From Tepidamorphaceae bacterium (lineage in GTDB: Bacteria > Pseudomonadota > Alphaproteobacteria > Rhizobiales > JAKSCL01), in assembly GCA_028289445.1 (NCBI GenBank), contig JANQPO010000017.1:62001-126000 (forward strand): a stretch of DNA of 64,000 nucleotides. Direction: 5' to 3'. Shown piece after piece: positions 24,082 through 34,271 of this stretch; positions within the stretch are counted from its first letter, which is position 1, and every line of letters begins with the position of its first letter. The translations under genes were made by a program, and so were the position numbers. The notes beneath the pieces were generated by a model, which was given only the letters and a program-made list of their open reading frames with translations, made no database searches and was not told where the DNA came from.

Positions 24082-25896
24082 GTGCGCGACCAAGCTAACG
24101 AGACCACAAACGGCGAAAAGCCGTCGCGCACGGACCTTCGGCCTCTCAGGACACTTGTTCCGTTCGTCATGCGCTATCGCGGCAGACTGCTGCTTGCCTT
24201 TTTGGCTTTGGTCACAGCCTCGGCCGCAACGCTGGCGGTGCCGCTCGCCGTCAGGCGCATGATCGATCACGGATTCACCGGTGACGACGGCGGTTTCATC
24301 GATCGCTATTTCACGATGATGATCATCGTCGTTTTGGTTCTGTCGATTGCCAGCGCCTCTCGCTACTACTTCGTCACCTGGCTCGGCGAACGCGTGGTCA
24401 GCGATCTTCGGGTTGCCGTGTTCGACCATTTGACCCGTCTGTCGCCGGCTTTTTTCGATCGATCGAAATCTGGCGAGGTCGTGTCGCGTTTGACAGCCGA
24501 CACGACGCAGATCAAAGCCGCCGTCGGCGCCAGCGCCTCGGTGGCGCTGCGCAACCTCTTCCTGTTCGTGGGCGCAACGGCGATGATGGTCGTCACCAGT
24601 CCACGCCTCTCCGGCATGGTTCTGATCGCCATTCCTTTTATCGTTTTGCCGATTGTCGCCTTCGGACGCGCGGTTCGGCGCCGGTCGCGCCTGGCTCAGG
24701 ACACATTGGCCGATGCCGCGGCCTTTGCCAGTGAGGCCGTCGGGGCGATCCGCGTGGTGCAGGCCTTCACCCGAGAGCGCGATACCAGGCGGCGGTTCGC
24801 GAACGCCGTCGAAAAGGCGTTTCGGGCGGCGCGGGCGTCGATGGCGGCGCGGGCCGTGTTGACGGCGTTTGCGCTCTTTCTCGTCTTCGCCAGCGTGGTC
24901 GCGGTGCTATGGATCGGTGCGCAAGATGTCATGGCCGGCCGCCTTACGCCCGGGGCGCTCGGTCAGTTCGTGCTCTATGCTGTCTTCGCCGCAGGCGCTC
25001 TTGGCGAGTTGTCGCAGGTCTGGGGCGAGATCGCGCAGGCCTCCGGCGCGGCGGAACGGTTGAGTGAACTTCTCGCCGTTCAGTCGGACGTCGAGCCGCC
25101 GGTGCACGTTGTCTCAATGCCCACGCCTGCTGAGGGTCGCGTTGCGTTCAAGGACGTCCACTTCATCTATCCAGAGCGCGCCGACGCGCGCGTGCTCGAC
25201 AGTTTGAGCTTTGAAATCGAGCCTGGCGAGACCGTTGCCATCGTAGGCCCTTCTGGCGCCGGAAAGAGTACCGTCTTTCAGCTGCTCCTTCGGTTCTACG
25301 ACTCGGTGTCCGGTACGATCACCGTTGACGGCGTTGCGATCGATCAGGCCGACCCGGAAGATTTGCGCCAGCGGATCGCTCTGGTGCCGCAGGACATCGT
25401 CGTTTTCGCCGCAAGTGCCGCCGAGAACATCCGCTTTGGCCGGCCGGGCGCCGCTGACGACGAGGTCCGCGAGGCGGCGCGCCAGGCACGAGCCGACACG
25501 TTCATCGCCGAGATGCCGGAGGGCTATGACACGCTGATCGGCGAGCGTGGTGTCACGCTGTCGGGCGGCCAGCGCCAACGCTTGGCGATCGCGCGGGCGA
25601 TCTTACGGGACGCGCCGGTACTGCTGCTAGACGAGGCGACAAGCGCCTTAGATGCACAATCGGAAGCGCTCGTGCAGGATGCGCTCGACACATTGATGGC
25701 TGGTCGCACAACGCTGGTCATCGCACATCGGCTTGCTACCGTGCAGCGCGCCGACCGAATCCTTGTGCTTGATCGCGGCCGGATCATTGAGGCCGGGACA
25801 CATGCCGCACTTGTCGGCAAGGGCGGGCTTTACGCCGAGCTTGCGGCGCTTCAGTTCGACGCCGATCGGGCGCCGATTAGCGCTGCGTCAGCTTAA
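24082..25896 (+). CDS. ABC exporter, fused membrane and ATPase domains
   Basis: A 604-aa half-transporter of the MsbA/LmrA type. Residues about 30-320 form six transmembrane helices. The nucleotide-binding domain has Walker [10 protein letters not shown] at 389-397, Q-loop [12 protein letters not shown], signature [14 protein letters not shown] about 494, Walker [13 protein letters not shown] and the H-loop IAHRLATV. It should dimerise in the inner membrane to export a lipid or peptide-like substrate, not identifiable here. GTG 24082 follows GGGAG. Its last 20 bases overlap the end of the convergent OmpA-domain gene. Confidence 0.92.
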   Translation: MRDQANETTNGEKPSRTDLRPLRTLVPFVMRYRGRLLLAFLALVTASAATLAVPLAVRRMIDHGFTGDDGGFIDRYFTMMIIVVLVLSIASASRYYFVTWLGERVVSDLRVAVFDHLTRLSPAFFDRSKSGEVVSRLTADTTQIKAAVGASASVALRNLFLFVGATAMMVVTSPRLSGMVLIAIPFIVLPIVAFGRAVRRRSRLAQDTLADAAAFASEAVGAIRVVQAFTRERDTRRRFANAVEKAFRAARASMAARAVLTAFALFLVFASVVAVLWIGAQDVMAGRLTPGALGQFVLYAVFAAGALGELSQVWGEIAQASGAAERLSELLAVQSDVEPPVHVVSMPTPAEGRVAFKDVHFIYPERADARVLDSLSFEIEPGETVAIVGPSGAGKSTVFQLLLRFYDSVSGTITVDGVAIDQADPEDLRQRIALVPQDIVVFAASAAENIRFGRPGAADDEVREAARQARADTFIAEMPEGYDTLIGERGVTLSGGQRQRLAIARAILRDAPVLLLDEATSALDAQSEALVQDALDTLMAGRTTLVIAHRLATVQRADRILVLDRGRIIEAGTHAALVGKGGLYAELAALQFDADRAPISAASA

Positions 25897-26905
25897 GTTC
25901 GATCCGCCTATTGCGGCGATAGGCGTCCTCGGTGTCGGCGTCGTCAAGCGGTCTGAACTCGCCAAAGCCGGCTGCGACCAGACGATCCGGCGGCACGTCT
26001 TGCGAGATCAGATACTGGACGACCGAAATGGCGCGGGCCGTCGACAAGTCCCAGTTGTCGCGCAGGCGTCCGGTGCCCGATAGCGGGCGTTTATCGGTGT
26101 GGCCGTCAACGCGCAGAACCCAATCGATTTCCTCCGGAATCTCCGCGCTGAGCTCGATCAGCGCATTGGCTAGCTTGTCGAGTTCGGCGCGGCCTTCTGG
26201 ATTGACCGTGTCGTCACCGGTTGAAAAGAACACTTCCGACTGGAAGATGAAGCGGTCGCCGACGACCTGAATATCGGAGCGGGTCGATAGGATTTCGCGC
26301 AGACGTCCGAAGAAATCCGACCGATAGCGGGACAGTTCCTGAACCTTTTGCGCCAGCGCCAGATTGAGCCGGCGGCCAAGGTCGGCAATCCGTGTCTGGC
26401 TTTCACGATCCTTTTGTTCCGAGGCCTCTAGAGCGGCTTCAAGTGCGGCGATCTGCCGCCGGAGCGCCGAGATCTGCTGATTGAGGAGTTCGACCTGCGA
26501 CAGCGCCCGCTGGCTCAGCCGCTTCTCCTCATCGAGTTCGCTCGTCAATGCCAGAATTTGATTGCCTGCGGTGTCGGGCTCTTCCTCGGCTGCCGCGAGT
26601 TGGTTCCTGAGCTGCTCGTTCTCCGCCTCGAACGCCGACAGGCTGGCCGTTACGAGGGAGAGATTGTCCTGCAACCCGCGGCTGGACGCGCGTTCCAGCG
26701 CCAATAGCTCCGTCAGTTCAGCGATCTGCGAATTCAACCGATTCAAGACCGTGTCGCGACCGGTGATCTCCTGGGTCAGGAAAAACTGCGCAATCATGAA
26801 GACGGACAAAAGGAATATGATGACCAAGAGCAGCGTCGCCATCGCGTCGACGAAACCTGGCCAGAAATTCGTGGCGACTACCCGTCGACTTCGTGCAAGG
26901 GCCAT
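25877..26905 (-). CDS. Membrane-anchored OmpA/MotB-like peptidoglycan-binding protein
   Basis: A 342-aa protein with one N-terminal transmembrane helix ([20 protein letters not shown] about residues 18-37), a long coiled coil (about 50-185), and a C-terminal OmpA domain with [12 protein letters not shown] about 268 and [16 protein letters not shown]. The [16 protein letters not shown] start is MotB-like with an Asp in the helix, as needed for a proton-driven stator. It is preceded by a MotA/TolQ-like partner. The pair is conserved in many Alphaproteobacteria outside flagellar clusters; its role is not established. Confidence 0.82.
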   Translation of the reverse strand: MALARSRRVVATNFWPGFVDAMATLLLVIIFLLSVFMIAQFFLTQEITGRDTVLNRLNSQIAELTELLALERASSRGLQDNLSLVTASLSAFEAENEQLRNQLAAAEEEPDTAGNQILALTSELDEEKRLSQRALSQVELLNQQISALRRQIAALEAALEASEQKDRESQTRIADLGRRLNLALAQKVQELSRYRSDFFGRLREILSTRSDIQVVGDRFIFQSEVFFSTGDDTVNPEGRAELDKLANALIELSAEIPEEIDWVLRVDGHTDKRPLSGTGRLRDNWDLSTARAISVVQYLISQDVPPDRLVAAGFGEFRPLDDADTEDAYRRNRRIELKLTQR

Positions 26906-26923
26906 AGTCTATGTCTCGCTGGT

Positions 26924-27940
26924 CTAGGTCTCGTCGCGTTCGCGCTGGCGGGCGATGGCCTTGAGGATCATCTTGATTTCAGCTTGCTGTTCGGCTTGGT
27001 TCTCAACCCATTCGCGGATCGTCTTCTGCTCCGAGCGCATGTGCTGAACGAGGCCCTGGATGCCCTCAGCCAGATCAGCCATGGCGGCTGTGGCATTGCG
27101 GTTGGGACCGCCAGTATTCACTGCTTGGTTGAGCTGCCGTAGGCTTTCGTAAATCGCCGCTAAGCCGGAGCCGTCGCGAGCACCTGCGCCTGAACCCTGA
27201 GCGCTTCCGACATCGGCGGTGATCTCGGTCACGCCGGTCAGCCAGTCTTCCAACTCGGTGTAGAAGCGATTTTGCGCCTGTCCGGTCTGCAGGTCGAGAA
27301 AACCCAACACCAATGAGCCGGCGAGGCCGAATAGCGACGACGAAAATGCCGTACCCATGCCGGACAGCGGCGCCTGGAGGCCGTTCTTCAGATCCTCGAA
27401 AATGACACCGGCATCGCCGCTTCCCGCGTCCAGCGCGTTAATGGTTTCGGCGACTGAAGACACCGTTTCCAGTAGGCCCCAGAACGTGCCGAGCAGTCCC
27501 AGGAACACCAGCAGGCCGATGAGGTAGCGCGAGATGTCGCGCGATTCATCGAGGCGGCTGGCGATCGATTCCAGTATCGAACCGAGAACAGTTGGGGAGA
27601 TCGCCGTGCGTCCGCCGCGATCGCGCAAGAGCGTCGCCATCGGCGCCAGCAGCTTCGGTGTCTCGACCTCATAGGCCGGGTCCCCGGCGCGAAAGTCGTT
27701 GACCCAGCGCACCTCTGGCCGCAGCACGAGCACCTGGCGGAAGCCATAGGCGATGCCGATCATCAGCGTCAAAAGGATGAGTCCGTTCAAAAACGGATTG
27801 GCGAAGAAGGCGTCAAGAATCTGGCGATAGACGACAAAGGCAAGCAGAGCAACGATGAGAAGGAACGTCACCATGCGGACCAAATAGATCTGCAGGTTCG
27901 ATGATTTTTCCGTTTCGATCTCGTCCACGATTGGTCCCAA
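26924..27940 (-). CDS. MotA/TolQ/ExbB-like proton-channel protein
   Basis: A 338-aa protein with hydrophobic helices about residues 22-42, 50-67, 140-160 and 195-220. The core YLIGLLVFLGLLGTFWGLLE and LSGMGTAFSSSLFGLAGSLV match the MotA/TolQ/ExbB channel signature. The C-terminal part is charged and coiled-coil-like. It is 18 bases upstream of the OmpA/MotB-like gene, so they form a two-gene operon and probably a 5:2-type stator complex anchored to peptidoglycan. No flagellar genes are nearby, and no Zorya zorC/zorD-type genes. Confidence 0.8.
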   Translation of the reverse strand: MGPIVDEIETEKSSNLQIYLVRMVTFLLIVALLAFVVYRQILDAFFANPFLNGLILLTLMIGIAYGFRQVLVLRPEVRWVNDFRAGDPAYEVETPKLLAPMATLLRDRGGRTAISPTVLGSILESIASRLDESRDISRYLIGLLVFLGLLGTFWGLLETVSSVAETINALDAGSGDAGVIFEDLKNGLQAPLSGMGTAFSSSLFGLAGSLVLGFLDLQTGQAQNRFYTELEDWLTGVTEITADVGSAQGSGAGARDGSGLAAIYESLRQLNQAVNTGGPNRNATAAMADLAEGIQGLVQHMRSEQKTIREWVENQAEQQAEIKMILKAIARQRERDET

Positions 27941-28034
27941 CCGCCTTATGTTCCGGCATTTTTCCCATTAGCCGGTCTGCTTTTCAAACCCTCTTAGCGC
28001 GAAATTGCCCGAAACAGAACCGGCAATTCCGACA

Positions 28035-28874
28035 TCAGTGCGGCGTCGGGGGGATTTTCTCTTCGTCCGGCGCCTGCGAATTCTTCACACTGGAAAGGGC
28101 GGTTCGCAAGTGTGCCTGGATCCGATCATTGCCGGCAACGATCTCTCCGGTCTCCAACATCGTGTCTTTGCCGTTGAAATCGGTGACGATTCCACCGGCC
28201 TCGCGAATAAGCAAAGTTCCGGCGGCAAGGTCCCAGGCACTCAAGTTCGCCGCATAGACGCCGTCGAGCCGCCCTGCTGCGACGAAGGCGAGTTCAAGGG
28301 CTGCGGAACCGGACTGTCGAAACCCGGCAACCTGAGGCGTGAGCGCCGCCAACTCACTGAAGACCCGCTTGGCGCTCTTCACACGCGCCAGGCTCGGCAA
28401 TCGCACGCTGATCAGCGCCTCGTTCATGTGCCGGCGGCCGGCAACGCGAATGCGCGTGTCGTTCAAAAAGGCTCCTGCGCCGCGTTCCGCCGTGAACAGT
28501 TCATTGAAAATCGGATTGTAGATGAGCGCGGCGGCCAAGCGGCCCTCGCGTTCAAGCGCCATCGCGATACAAAAATTCGGATTGCCATGGAGAAAGTTCG
28601 TGGTGCCGTCGAGGGGATCGATGATCCAGCGATGGCTTTGGTCGCTGCCTTCGACCCAGCCCGACTCCTCCATCAAGAAGCTGTAGCCGGGTCGCGCCCG
28701 CGAGAGCTCCTCGAACAGAATTTTCTCCGAGCGATTGTCCGCGGCGGAAACAAAGTCGGCCGGACCTTTGACCGAGACCTGGAGTTTCTCGACTTCGCCG
28801 AAATCGCGTGCCAGCGATCGACCGGCCTTGGTTGCGGCCTGCACCATGATGTTGAGGAGAGCGGAGCGGGCCAC
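28035..28874 (-). CDS. Inositol monophosphatase family protein
   Basis: A 279-aa lithium-sensitive phosphatase family member. Metal ligands are visible: EES at 69-71, DPLDGTTNF at 86-94 (two Asp and following Thr), and WDLAAG near residue 220. Homologues hydrolyse inositol phosphates, and SuhB also acts in rRNA antitermination. GTG 28874 is the start that fits the family N-terminus. It follows efp by 20 bases on the same strand. Whether it is SuhB, HisN-like or another phosphatase cannot be decided. Confidence 0.88.
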   Translation of the reverse strand: MARSALLNIMVQAATKAGRSLARDFGEVEKLQVSVKGPADFVSAADNRSEKILFEELSRARPGYSFLMEESGWVEGSDQSHRWIIDPLDGTTNFLHGNPNFCIAMALEREGRLAAALIYNPIFNELFTAERGAGAFLNDTRIRVAGRRHMNEALISVRLPSLARVKSAKRVFSELAALTPQVAGFRQSGSAALELAFVAAGRLDGVYAANLSAWDLAAGTLLIREAGGIVTDFNGKDTMLETGEIVAGNDRIQAHLRTALSSVKNSQAPDEEKIPPTPH

Positions 28875-28894
28875 CGGATCGATCTTTCGAGAGG

Positions 28895-29458
28895 TCAGTC
28901 GGCGCGGCGGACGTAGGTGATGTCGTTGGTGTCGACGACGATCCGTTCGCCAGCAGTAACGAAGGGCGGCACCATGACCTTCACGCCGTTCTCCATAATC
29001 GCTGGCTTATAGGACGACGACGCCGTTTGGCCTTTCACCACGGCATCCGCCTCCGTCACCTCCAGCGTGACCTGGTCGGGCAGCGAAATGCCGATGGGGC
29101 GCTCTTCATGGAATTCGACGGTGACGCCCATACCGTCCTGCAGGAACTGGGCGCGCTCCCCGACAAAGTCTTCCGCCAGATTGATCTGGTCGTAGGTTTC
29201 CATGTCCATGAAGACCAGCATATCGCCCTCGTGATAGAGGTATTGATACTCTTTTTGCTCCAGACGCACGCGCTCGACGGTCTCCGAGGCCCGAAACCGC
29301 TCGTTGAGTTTCGTGCCGTCGATAAGGTTCTTCAACTCGACCTGGTTAAAGGCGCCGCCCTTGCCTGGCTTCACCGCCTGGGTCTTGACGGCGACCCACA
29401 GGCCGCCCTTGTGCTGGATAACATTTCCCGGTCGAATGGCGTTGCCGTCGATCTTCAT
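28895..29458 (-). CDS. efp: Elongation factor P
   Basis: A 187-aa EF-P of exact family length. [20 protein letters not shown] opens domain I, the tip loop [10 protein letters not shown] carries the modifiable lysine (Lys33), and domain III ends [20 protein letters not shown]. It rescues ribosomes stalled at polyproline. ATG 29458 is chosen over an upstream in-frame start because homologues begin MKI. The proline-rich TolA and CpoB linkers encoded in this window are the kind of protein it would help translate. Confidence 0.95.
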   Translation of the reverse strand: MKIDGNAIRPGNVIQHKGGLWVAVKTQAVKPGKGGAFNQVELKNLIDGTKLNERFRASETVERVRLEQKEYQYLYHEGDMLVFMDMETYDQINLAEDFVGERAQFLQDGMGVTVEFHEERPIGISLPDQVTLEVTEADAVVKGQTASSSYKPAIMENGVKVMVPPFVTAGERIVVDTNDITYVRRAD

Positions 29459-29568
29459 AGCGGTCCGTTTTGCTGGTGGCGGCCGCGCCAAGGGCGAGGC
29501 CGATTTGGATCGGCGCCCGTTTGCACCAGTTCGCCGGAAAACTCAAGTCTTTGGCCGCGCGCCGTGCG

Positions 29569-30591
29569 CTACTGGCTCCAGAACCGTCCAAGTGTGGCGG
29601 CCTCCGATCGCGCCTCTTCGAACTCGTCGGCTGGCAGACTGGCAAGCATGCCATCGAGCCAGGGGTCGCTGACACCGGCATCGCGCGCAAGCAGATGCCA
29701 TTTCGCAGCCTTGACCAGATTGAGATCGACGCCGCGGCCCGTCGCGTAGAGGCGCGCCAGGCGGTTCTGCGCCACCTGATTGCCGCGCCAGGCGGCCTTG
29801 GCGAACCAAGCGGCGGCGGTTTCCTCATCCTTTGTGACGCCGTTGCCGTTGAAGACGCGGATGCCGTAATCGACCTGGGCTGCGATCAGATCGTTTTGCG
29901 CCGCGCGACCGATCCACTTCGTGCCTTCGACCAAACTCGATTCCACGCCCACGCCTTCCAGGTAAAGCGTGCCCAATGCGTACTGCGCCTCGGCATTTTC
30001 GTTTTCGGCAGAGAAGCGGAACAGTTCGATCGCCTGGGTCTCGTCCTTGGGTTTGCCTTCACCGGTCAGGTACATGAGACCGAGTTCATAGGCCGCGCCG
30101 GCATGGTCGGCGCCCACGGCCTGTTCGAAGTAGTCGGCGGCTGCATCCAGATCGCGTTCGATGCCCGTGCCTGTCAGAAGCAACTGGGCGTAGGCGAACT
30201 GACCGGCCGGGTCGCCGAGATCGGCCGCTTTGCGATACCACTCGGCAGCACGCTCGTAGTCTCGCGGCACGCTCAGTCCGTTCAGGTAAATCTCGCCCAA
30301 CAGCGTCATGGCCTTGGCGTTACCGGAGTCCGCGAGTTGGCTCGCCTCCTCGGCTGCCTTCAGGTAGAGGCCCTTTTGATAGGAGGAGTAGGCGATCTCC
30401 AGAGTGAGGAAGCGCTCGGGCGGTGCGTCCTTCTCGGTGGTCTCGGCGCCCGGTGTTTCGGCTTCGGGCTCTTGCGTTTCGGTTTGCGGTGGATCGCGGC
30501 GCGGCGGCAGCTTGACGCCTTGCGCCAGGGCTTCGCCCGTGATCGCGAAACATAGACCCGTGGCAATTGCCAGGCGAAGCGCGCGGGTCAC
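29569..30591 (-). CDS. Sel1-like repeat protein, secreted
   Basis: A 340-aa protein with a signal peptide (cleavage after ALAQ, about residue 24), a Pro/Glu/Thr-rich linker (about 30-55), then six or more Sel1-like repeats (AMTLLGEIYLNGLSVPRDYE, AQFAYAQLLLTGTGIERDLD, YELGLMYLTGEGKPKDETQA). Such periplasmic solenoids scaffold protein contacts; the partner is unknown. GTG 30591 overlaps the stop of the ThiE-like gene in a GTGA junction, so translation is coupled, linking it to the tkt-fba operon. Confidence 0.85.
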   Translation of the reverse strand: MTRALRLAIATGLCFAITGEALAQGVKLPPRRDPPQTETQEPEAETPGAETTEKDAPPERFLTLEIAYSSYQKGLYLKAAEEASQLADSGNAKAMTLLGEIYLNGLSVPRDYERAAEWYRKAADLGDPAGQFAYAQLLLTGTGIERDLDAAADYFEQAVGADHAGAAYELGLMYLTGEGKPKDETQAIELFRFSAENENAEAQYALGTLYLEGVGVESSLVEGTKWIGRAAQNDLIAAQVDYGIRVFNGNGVTKDEETAAAWFAKAAWRGNQVAQNRLARLYATGRGVDLNLVKAAKWHLLARDAGVSDPWLDGMLASLPADEFEEARSEAATLGRFWSQ

Positions 30592-31217
30592 GACGTAACC
30601 TCAAGCGTTTCGCCAGCCGTGATTTCGGCAAGACGCCGCGAAAGCGTCTCCAAACCCTCAGTCGTCTCCGATGCGGTCCACAGAGACGGAGCCAACGCGA
30701 CGAAATCAGCCCCGGCCTTGGCCAAGGCTTCAGCCTCGGGGATATCCTCGGCGCGCGACACACAGGGCACCGTCATCACGGCTTGCCACCACGACAATAA
30801 ATCGATCCTGGCGTCGAGGGGCAGGGCCGGGCCATTCGGTATGAGGCGCCCGATGGCGATGTAGTCCGCGCCGGCTTCACCCGCCGTCATGCCGTCATCG
30901 CGGCGGGATACGCCGCCAAAGCCAACAATTGCCTCGGGATTGGTTCGCCGCCGGATCGCAAATTGGGTCAGGTCGCCGTCAATGTGTGCGCCATCGAAGC
31001 CATCGAGATTGTCGGCAGTGGTCAATGCGGCAATGCCGGCCTTTTGGGCCTCGGCGGTAAGCTTCGATGCAGCGGCATAGGATGCAGGCAGCAGCAGTGC
31101 GGCGATGTCGCATATGTTTGCTACCGCCGCCAAGCGCTCGGCCAGCGCCGCGTCGCCGGTCTCAGGCGCGATCAGATATAGTCGGATATCGCGGACCTGG
31201 TTCTCTGTTGCCGTCAT
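30588..31217 (-). CDS. ThiE-like (thiamine phosphate synthase family) protein, divergent
   Basis: A 209-aa TIM-barrel protein with RLYLIAPETGD at the start and GADYIAIGRL and AGADFVALAPSLW near the end, the overall ThiE pattern. The diphosphate-binding QLRxK segment of true ThiE, expected after the first helix, is not present; the equivalent strand reads DIAALLLP. It may therefore have another function. It lies 98 bases after fba and overlaps the Sel1 gene by 4 bases. The same position downstream of glycolytic genes is common in Alphaproteobacteria. Confidence 0.7.
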   Translation of the reverse strand: MTATENQVRDIRLYLIAPETGDAALAERLAAVANICDIAALLLPASYAAASKLTAEAQKAGIAALTTADNLDGFDGAHIDGDLTQFAIRRRTNPEAIVGFGGVSRRDDGMTAGEAGADYIAIGRLIPNGPALPLDARIDLLSWWQAVMTVPCVSRAEDIPEAEALAKAGADFVALAPSLWTASETTEGLETLSRRLAEITAGETLEVTS

Positions 31218-31315
31218 CGCCGTTATCCGTGCGGGAGTGCCGCCGGGAATCGCCGACGCTCCACAGCGCCTTACCTTGGCGCGCTGGATGGCGATTTCAA
31301 GGCGCCCGCCGGAGC

Positions 31316-32404
31316 CTATTCCGCGGCGTGGCGCGCGGCGCCAATCACCGGGTCGAGATCACCGGTCGCATAGCGCTTCGCCATTTCGGCGGTCGTGAGG
31401 ACCCGGTTGATCTTCGATGCCTGGCCTGCCGTGTTGAACGCTTCCAGGCGCTCCCTGCACAGCTTGGTCATGGCCTCGATTGCCGGCTTCAGATATTTGC
31501 GCGGATCGAATTCGCTCGGGTTCTCTGAGAGAACACGGCGAATTTGACCGGTGATCGCCATGCGGTTGTCGGTGTCGATGTTGATCTTGCGGACGCCGTT
31601 TTTGATGCCGCGCTGGATTTCCTCGACCGGCACGCCCCAGGTCTGGGGCATCTCACCACCATACTTGTTGATGATGTCCTGAAGGTCCTGCGGCACGGAC
31701 GAGGAGCCGTGCATGACGAGATGGGTGTTCGGCAGTTTCTGGTGGATTTCCTCAATCACGTGCATCGCCAAGATCGCGCCGTCGGGCTTGCGCGAAAACT
31801 TATAGGCGCCGTGCGAGGTGCCCATGGCGATGGCGAGGGCATCGACCTTGGTCTCGGCGACGAATTTCACCGCCTCGTCCGGGTCGGTCAAAAGCTGATC
31901 CTGAGAGAGCTTTCCCTCCGCGCCATGGCCGTCCTCCTGATCGCCTTCGCCTGTTTCAAGCGACCCGAGCACGCCGAGCTCGCCCTCGACGGAGATGCCG
32001 CCCAGATGAGCCATATCGGTGACGATCTTGGTGACGCCGACATTATAGGTCCAGTCGGCCGGCGTCTTTCCGTCTTCCTTCAAGGAACCATCCATCATGA
32101 CGGACGTGAAACCGGCCTGGATCGCCGTCATGCAGGTCGCCGGCGCATTGCCATGATCGAGATGCACGCAGACCGGGATGTGCGGATACATCTCCGTCAC
32201 CGCGTCCATCATGTGGGTCAACATAATGTCGTTGGCGTAGGCGCGGGCGCCGCGCGACGCCTGGATGATCACTGGCGCGTCGACGGCATCGGTCGCTGCC
32301 ATGATGGCCAGCGCTTGTTCCATATTGTTGATGTTGAAGGCGGGAACGCCGTAGTCGTGCTCTGCGGCGTGATCGAGAAGCTGTCGAAGCGTGATGCGCG
32401 CCAT
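31316..32404 (-). CDS. fba: Class II fructose-1,6-bisphosphate aldolase
   Basis: A 362-aa zinc aldolase (CbbA-type). Motifs: [20 protein letters not shown], the zinc-binding HLDHGN about 81-86 and FTSVMMDGS about 97, GTSHGAYKF about 205, and MHGSSSVP about 240. Splits FBP to DHAP and G3P in glycolysis, gluconeogenesis and the Calvin cycle. ATG 32404 has AGGA upstream; six extra upstream codons are not conserved. Its order after pgk, gap and tkt suggests one carbon-metabolism operon. Confidence 0.95.
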   Translation of the reverse strand: MARITLRQLLDHAAEHDYGVPAFNINNMEQALAIMAATDAVDAPVIIQASRGARAYANDIMLTHMMDAVTEMYPHIPVCVHLDHGNAPATCMTAIQAGFTSVMMDGSLKEDGKTPADWTYNVGVTKIVTDMAHLGGISVEGELGVLGSLETGEGDQEDGHGAEGKLSQDQLLTDPDEAVKFVAETKVDALAIAMGTSHGAYKFSRKPDGAILAMHVIEEIHQKLPNTHLVMHGSSSVPQDLQDIINKYGGEMPQTWGVPVEEIQRGIKNGVRKINIDTDNRMAITGQIRRVLSENPSEFDPRKYLKPAIEAMTKLCRERLEAFNTAGQASKINRVLTTAEMAKRYATGDLDPVIGAARHAAE

Positions 32405-32464
32405 GGTCCTATCCTTTCCCAATTCCTCTGTCGGACGGGACAGCGAACCCCGTCGAAAGTCAAG

Positions 32465-33658
32465 TCAGGCGTCCAAAGCCGCCACTCCTGGCAGGGTCTT
32501 GCCCTCCAGCCATTCCAGAAACGCCCCTCCGGCTGTCGAAATGTAACTGAAGTCACCGGCGACGCGGGCATGAGCCAAGGCGGCAACCGTGTCGCCCCCA
32601 CCGGCGACGCTCATCAGCTTGCCGGTCTTGGTGCATTCGGCCGCGAACCGGGCACAGGCGACCGTCGCACGGTCGAACGGTTCGATCTCGAATGCGCCGA
32701 GTGGGCCGTTCCAGACCAAGGTCTTGGCTTGAGCGATCCAAGTGTTGATCGCATCGATCGAGGCCGGGCCGGCGTCCAGGATCATGTGATCGGCGGGAAC
32801 TTGGCTGACCAGATCGGTGACCGCTTCCGCGTTGACCGCGAATTCCTTCGCTGCGACCGCGTCTTCCGGAAGGACGATGGCGCAGCCGTTCTTCTCCGCA
32901 GCCTCCTCGATGCGCTTGGCGGTCTCGGCGAGGTCGTGCTCGCAGAGAGACTTACCGACATCGATACCGCGCGCCGCAAGGAAGGTGTTGGCCATGCCGC
33001 CGCCGATGACCAGGGCGTCGACCTTGGTGACCAGGTTCTCAAGCAGATCGATCTTTGTGGAAACCTTGGCACCGCCGACGATCGCGACGACCGGCCGCTC
33101 GGGCTTGCCGAGCGCGGCGTTGAGCGCGGACAGTTCGCGTTCCATAAGCCGGCCGGCATAGGCGGGCAGGCGTCGGGCGAGGCCATGGGTCGTGACATGG
33201 GCGCGGTGGGCGGCGGAAAAGGCGTCGTTGACATAGGCGTCGCCGAGCGTCGCCATTTGATCGGCAAGCGCCGCATCGTCCTTTTCCTCACCGGCATGGA
33301 AGCGCGTGTTTTCCAGGAGCAGGATATCGCCGTCGGTCATCGTCTCGATCGCCTGGCTTGCCGGTTCGCCGACGCAGTCCGCGGCGAACGCCACCGGTCG
33401 CCCGATCCGGTCCGATACCGCCGGGGCGATCGGCTTGAGCGACATCTCGGGCACGACCTGGCCCTTCGGCCGGCCGAAATGGGCAAGCAGGACGACCTTG
33501 GCACCCTGATCGACTAGCTCGGTGATTGTCGGCTTGATCGCGTCGATCCGGGTGAAGTCGGTGATCTGGCCATCGACGACGGGGACATTCAGATCGACGC
33601 GCACCAGAACCCGCTTGCCGGCGGCATCGAGGTCGTCGAGGGTTTTGAAACCGGTCAT
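32465..33658 (-). CDS. pgk: Phosphoglycerate kinase
   Basis: A 397-aa [15 protein letters not shown] at 17-28, HFGRPKGQ about 60, [17 protein letters not shown] about 190, and the ATP-site GGGDTVAAL near the C-terminus. Converts 1,3-bisphosphoglycerate and ADP to 3-phosphoglycerate and ATP. It lies between the MOSC gene and fba on the minus strand, 34 and 60 bases from each. Confidence 0.96.
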   Translation of the reverse strand: MTGFKTLDDLDAAGKRVLVRVDLNVPVVDGQITDFTRIDAIKPTITELVDQGAKVVLLAHFGRPKGQVVPEMSLKPIAPAVSDRIGRPVAFAADCVGEPASQAIETMTDGDILLLENTRFHAGEEKDDAALADQMATLGDAYVNDAFSAAHRAHVTTHGLARRLPAYAGRLMERELSALNAALGKPERPVVAIVGGAKVSTKIDLLENLVTKVDALVIGGGMANTFLAARGIDVGKSLCEHDLAETAKRIEEAAEKNGCAIVLPEDAVAAKEFAVNAEAVTDLVSQVPADHMILDAGPASIDAINTWIAQAKTLVWNGPLGAFEIEPFDRATVACARFAAECTKTGKLMSVAGGGDTVAALAHARVAGDFSYISTAGGAFLEWLEGKTLPGVAALDA

Positions 33659-33692
33659 TACGATCCTTGTCGCGCGAAGTCAGACAAGAGTG

Positions 33693-34271
33693 TCAGGCGG
33701 CATTGGGCTCCGCATTGCGCTTGGTCATGCGATCACCGACCCGAACGATGCCATCTTTGACGACACGGCCATAAACGCCGCGCAGTCGGTTGGCCTTGCC
33801 CGGTCCCACGTTGACGAAAACGCAGGCATCGCGGCCGTAGCGTTCGATGAAAGAATCGCAACCGGCGTGGGGAACCGCGGTGATCTCGATCTCTGCCGTC
33901 CCGAGTTGAAGACGCTGGCCGACCGGCAGGTTCTCCGGCGACAAATCCATGTCGATGAAGAGATTGTCACCGGCAAGCGCCCAGCGCGATCGGTCGCCAG
34001 CCGCCACCAGATCGATGACCCGCGCGTTCATGATACAGATTTGAACGTCGGGATGCGGCTTTCCGTCATTGGTGGAGAGCCAGCAGCCCTTCGCCCAATG
34101 GTCGCCTTCGACGCCGCCCGCCAATGTCAGCGTGGCTTCATCGCGCTCCAAGCGCGCCCCCTGGTTTGGCCGCGCGACGATCATCTCGATCCGCCCGTCG
34201 TCCTTCGGCGCCGTCAGGATTTCAGGCAGGCCGGCGTTCAACTCGTCGCGGGTGAGGTGTTTGATCGTCAC
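33693..34271 (-). CDS. MOSC domain-containing protein
   Basis: A 192-aa single MOSC domain. Features: [11 protein letters not shown] near residue 52, [21 protein letters not shown] and the conserved cysteine in [15 protein letters not shown] about 140. MOSC domains bind molybdenum cofactor or deliver sulfur in Moco enzymes. GTG 34271 overlaps the gap stop in a GTGA junction, which fixes the start and implies translational coupling. An upstream in-frame ATG lies inside gap and is rejected. Why it sits between gap and pgk is unclear. Confidence 0.8.
   Translation of the reverse strand: MTIKHLTRDELNAGLPEILTAPKDDGRIEMIVARPNQGARLERDEATLTLAGGVEGDHWAKGCWLSTNDGKPHPDVQICIMNARVIDLVAAGDRSRWALAGDNLFIDMDLSPENLPVGQRLQLGTAEIEITAVPHAGCDSFIERYGRDACVFVNVGPGKANRLRGVYGRVVKDGIVRVGDRMTKRNAEPNAA

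Noticed and set aside
25877-27940. Zorya-type anti-phage system (ZorA/ZorB are MotA/MotB-like)
   Set aside because: The pair lacks adjacent zorC, zorD or zorE-like genes and is embedded among housekeeping genes (efp, inositol phosphatase), as in many Alphaproteobacteria.
31544-33517. 657-aa plus-strand frame opposite fba and pgk
   Set aside because: Antisense to two certain genes; starts and ends without coding signals and looks like His/Asp/Arg-rich shadow translation.
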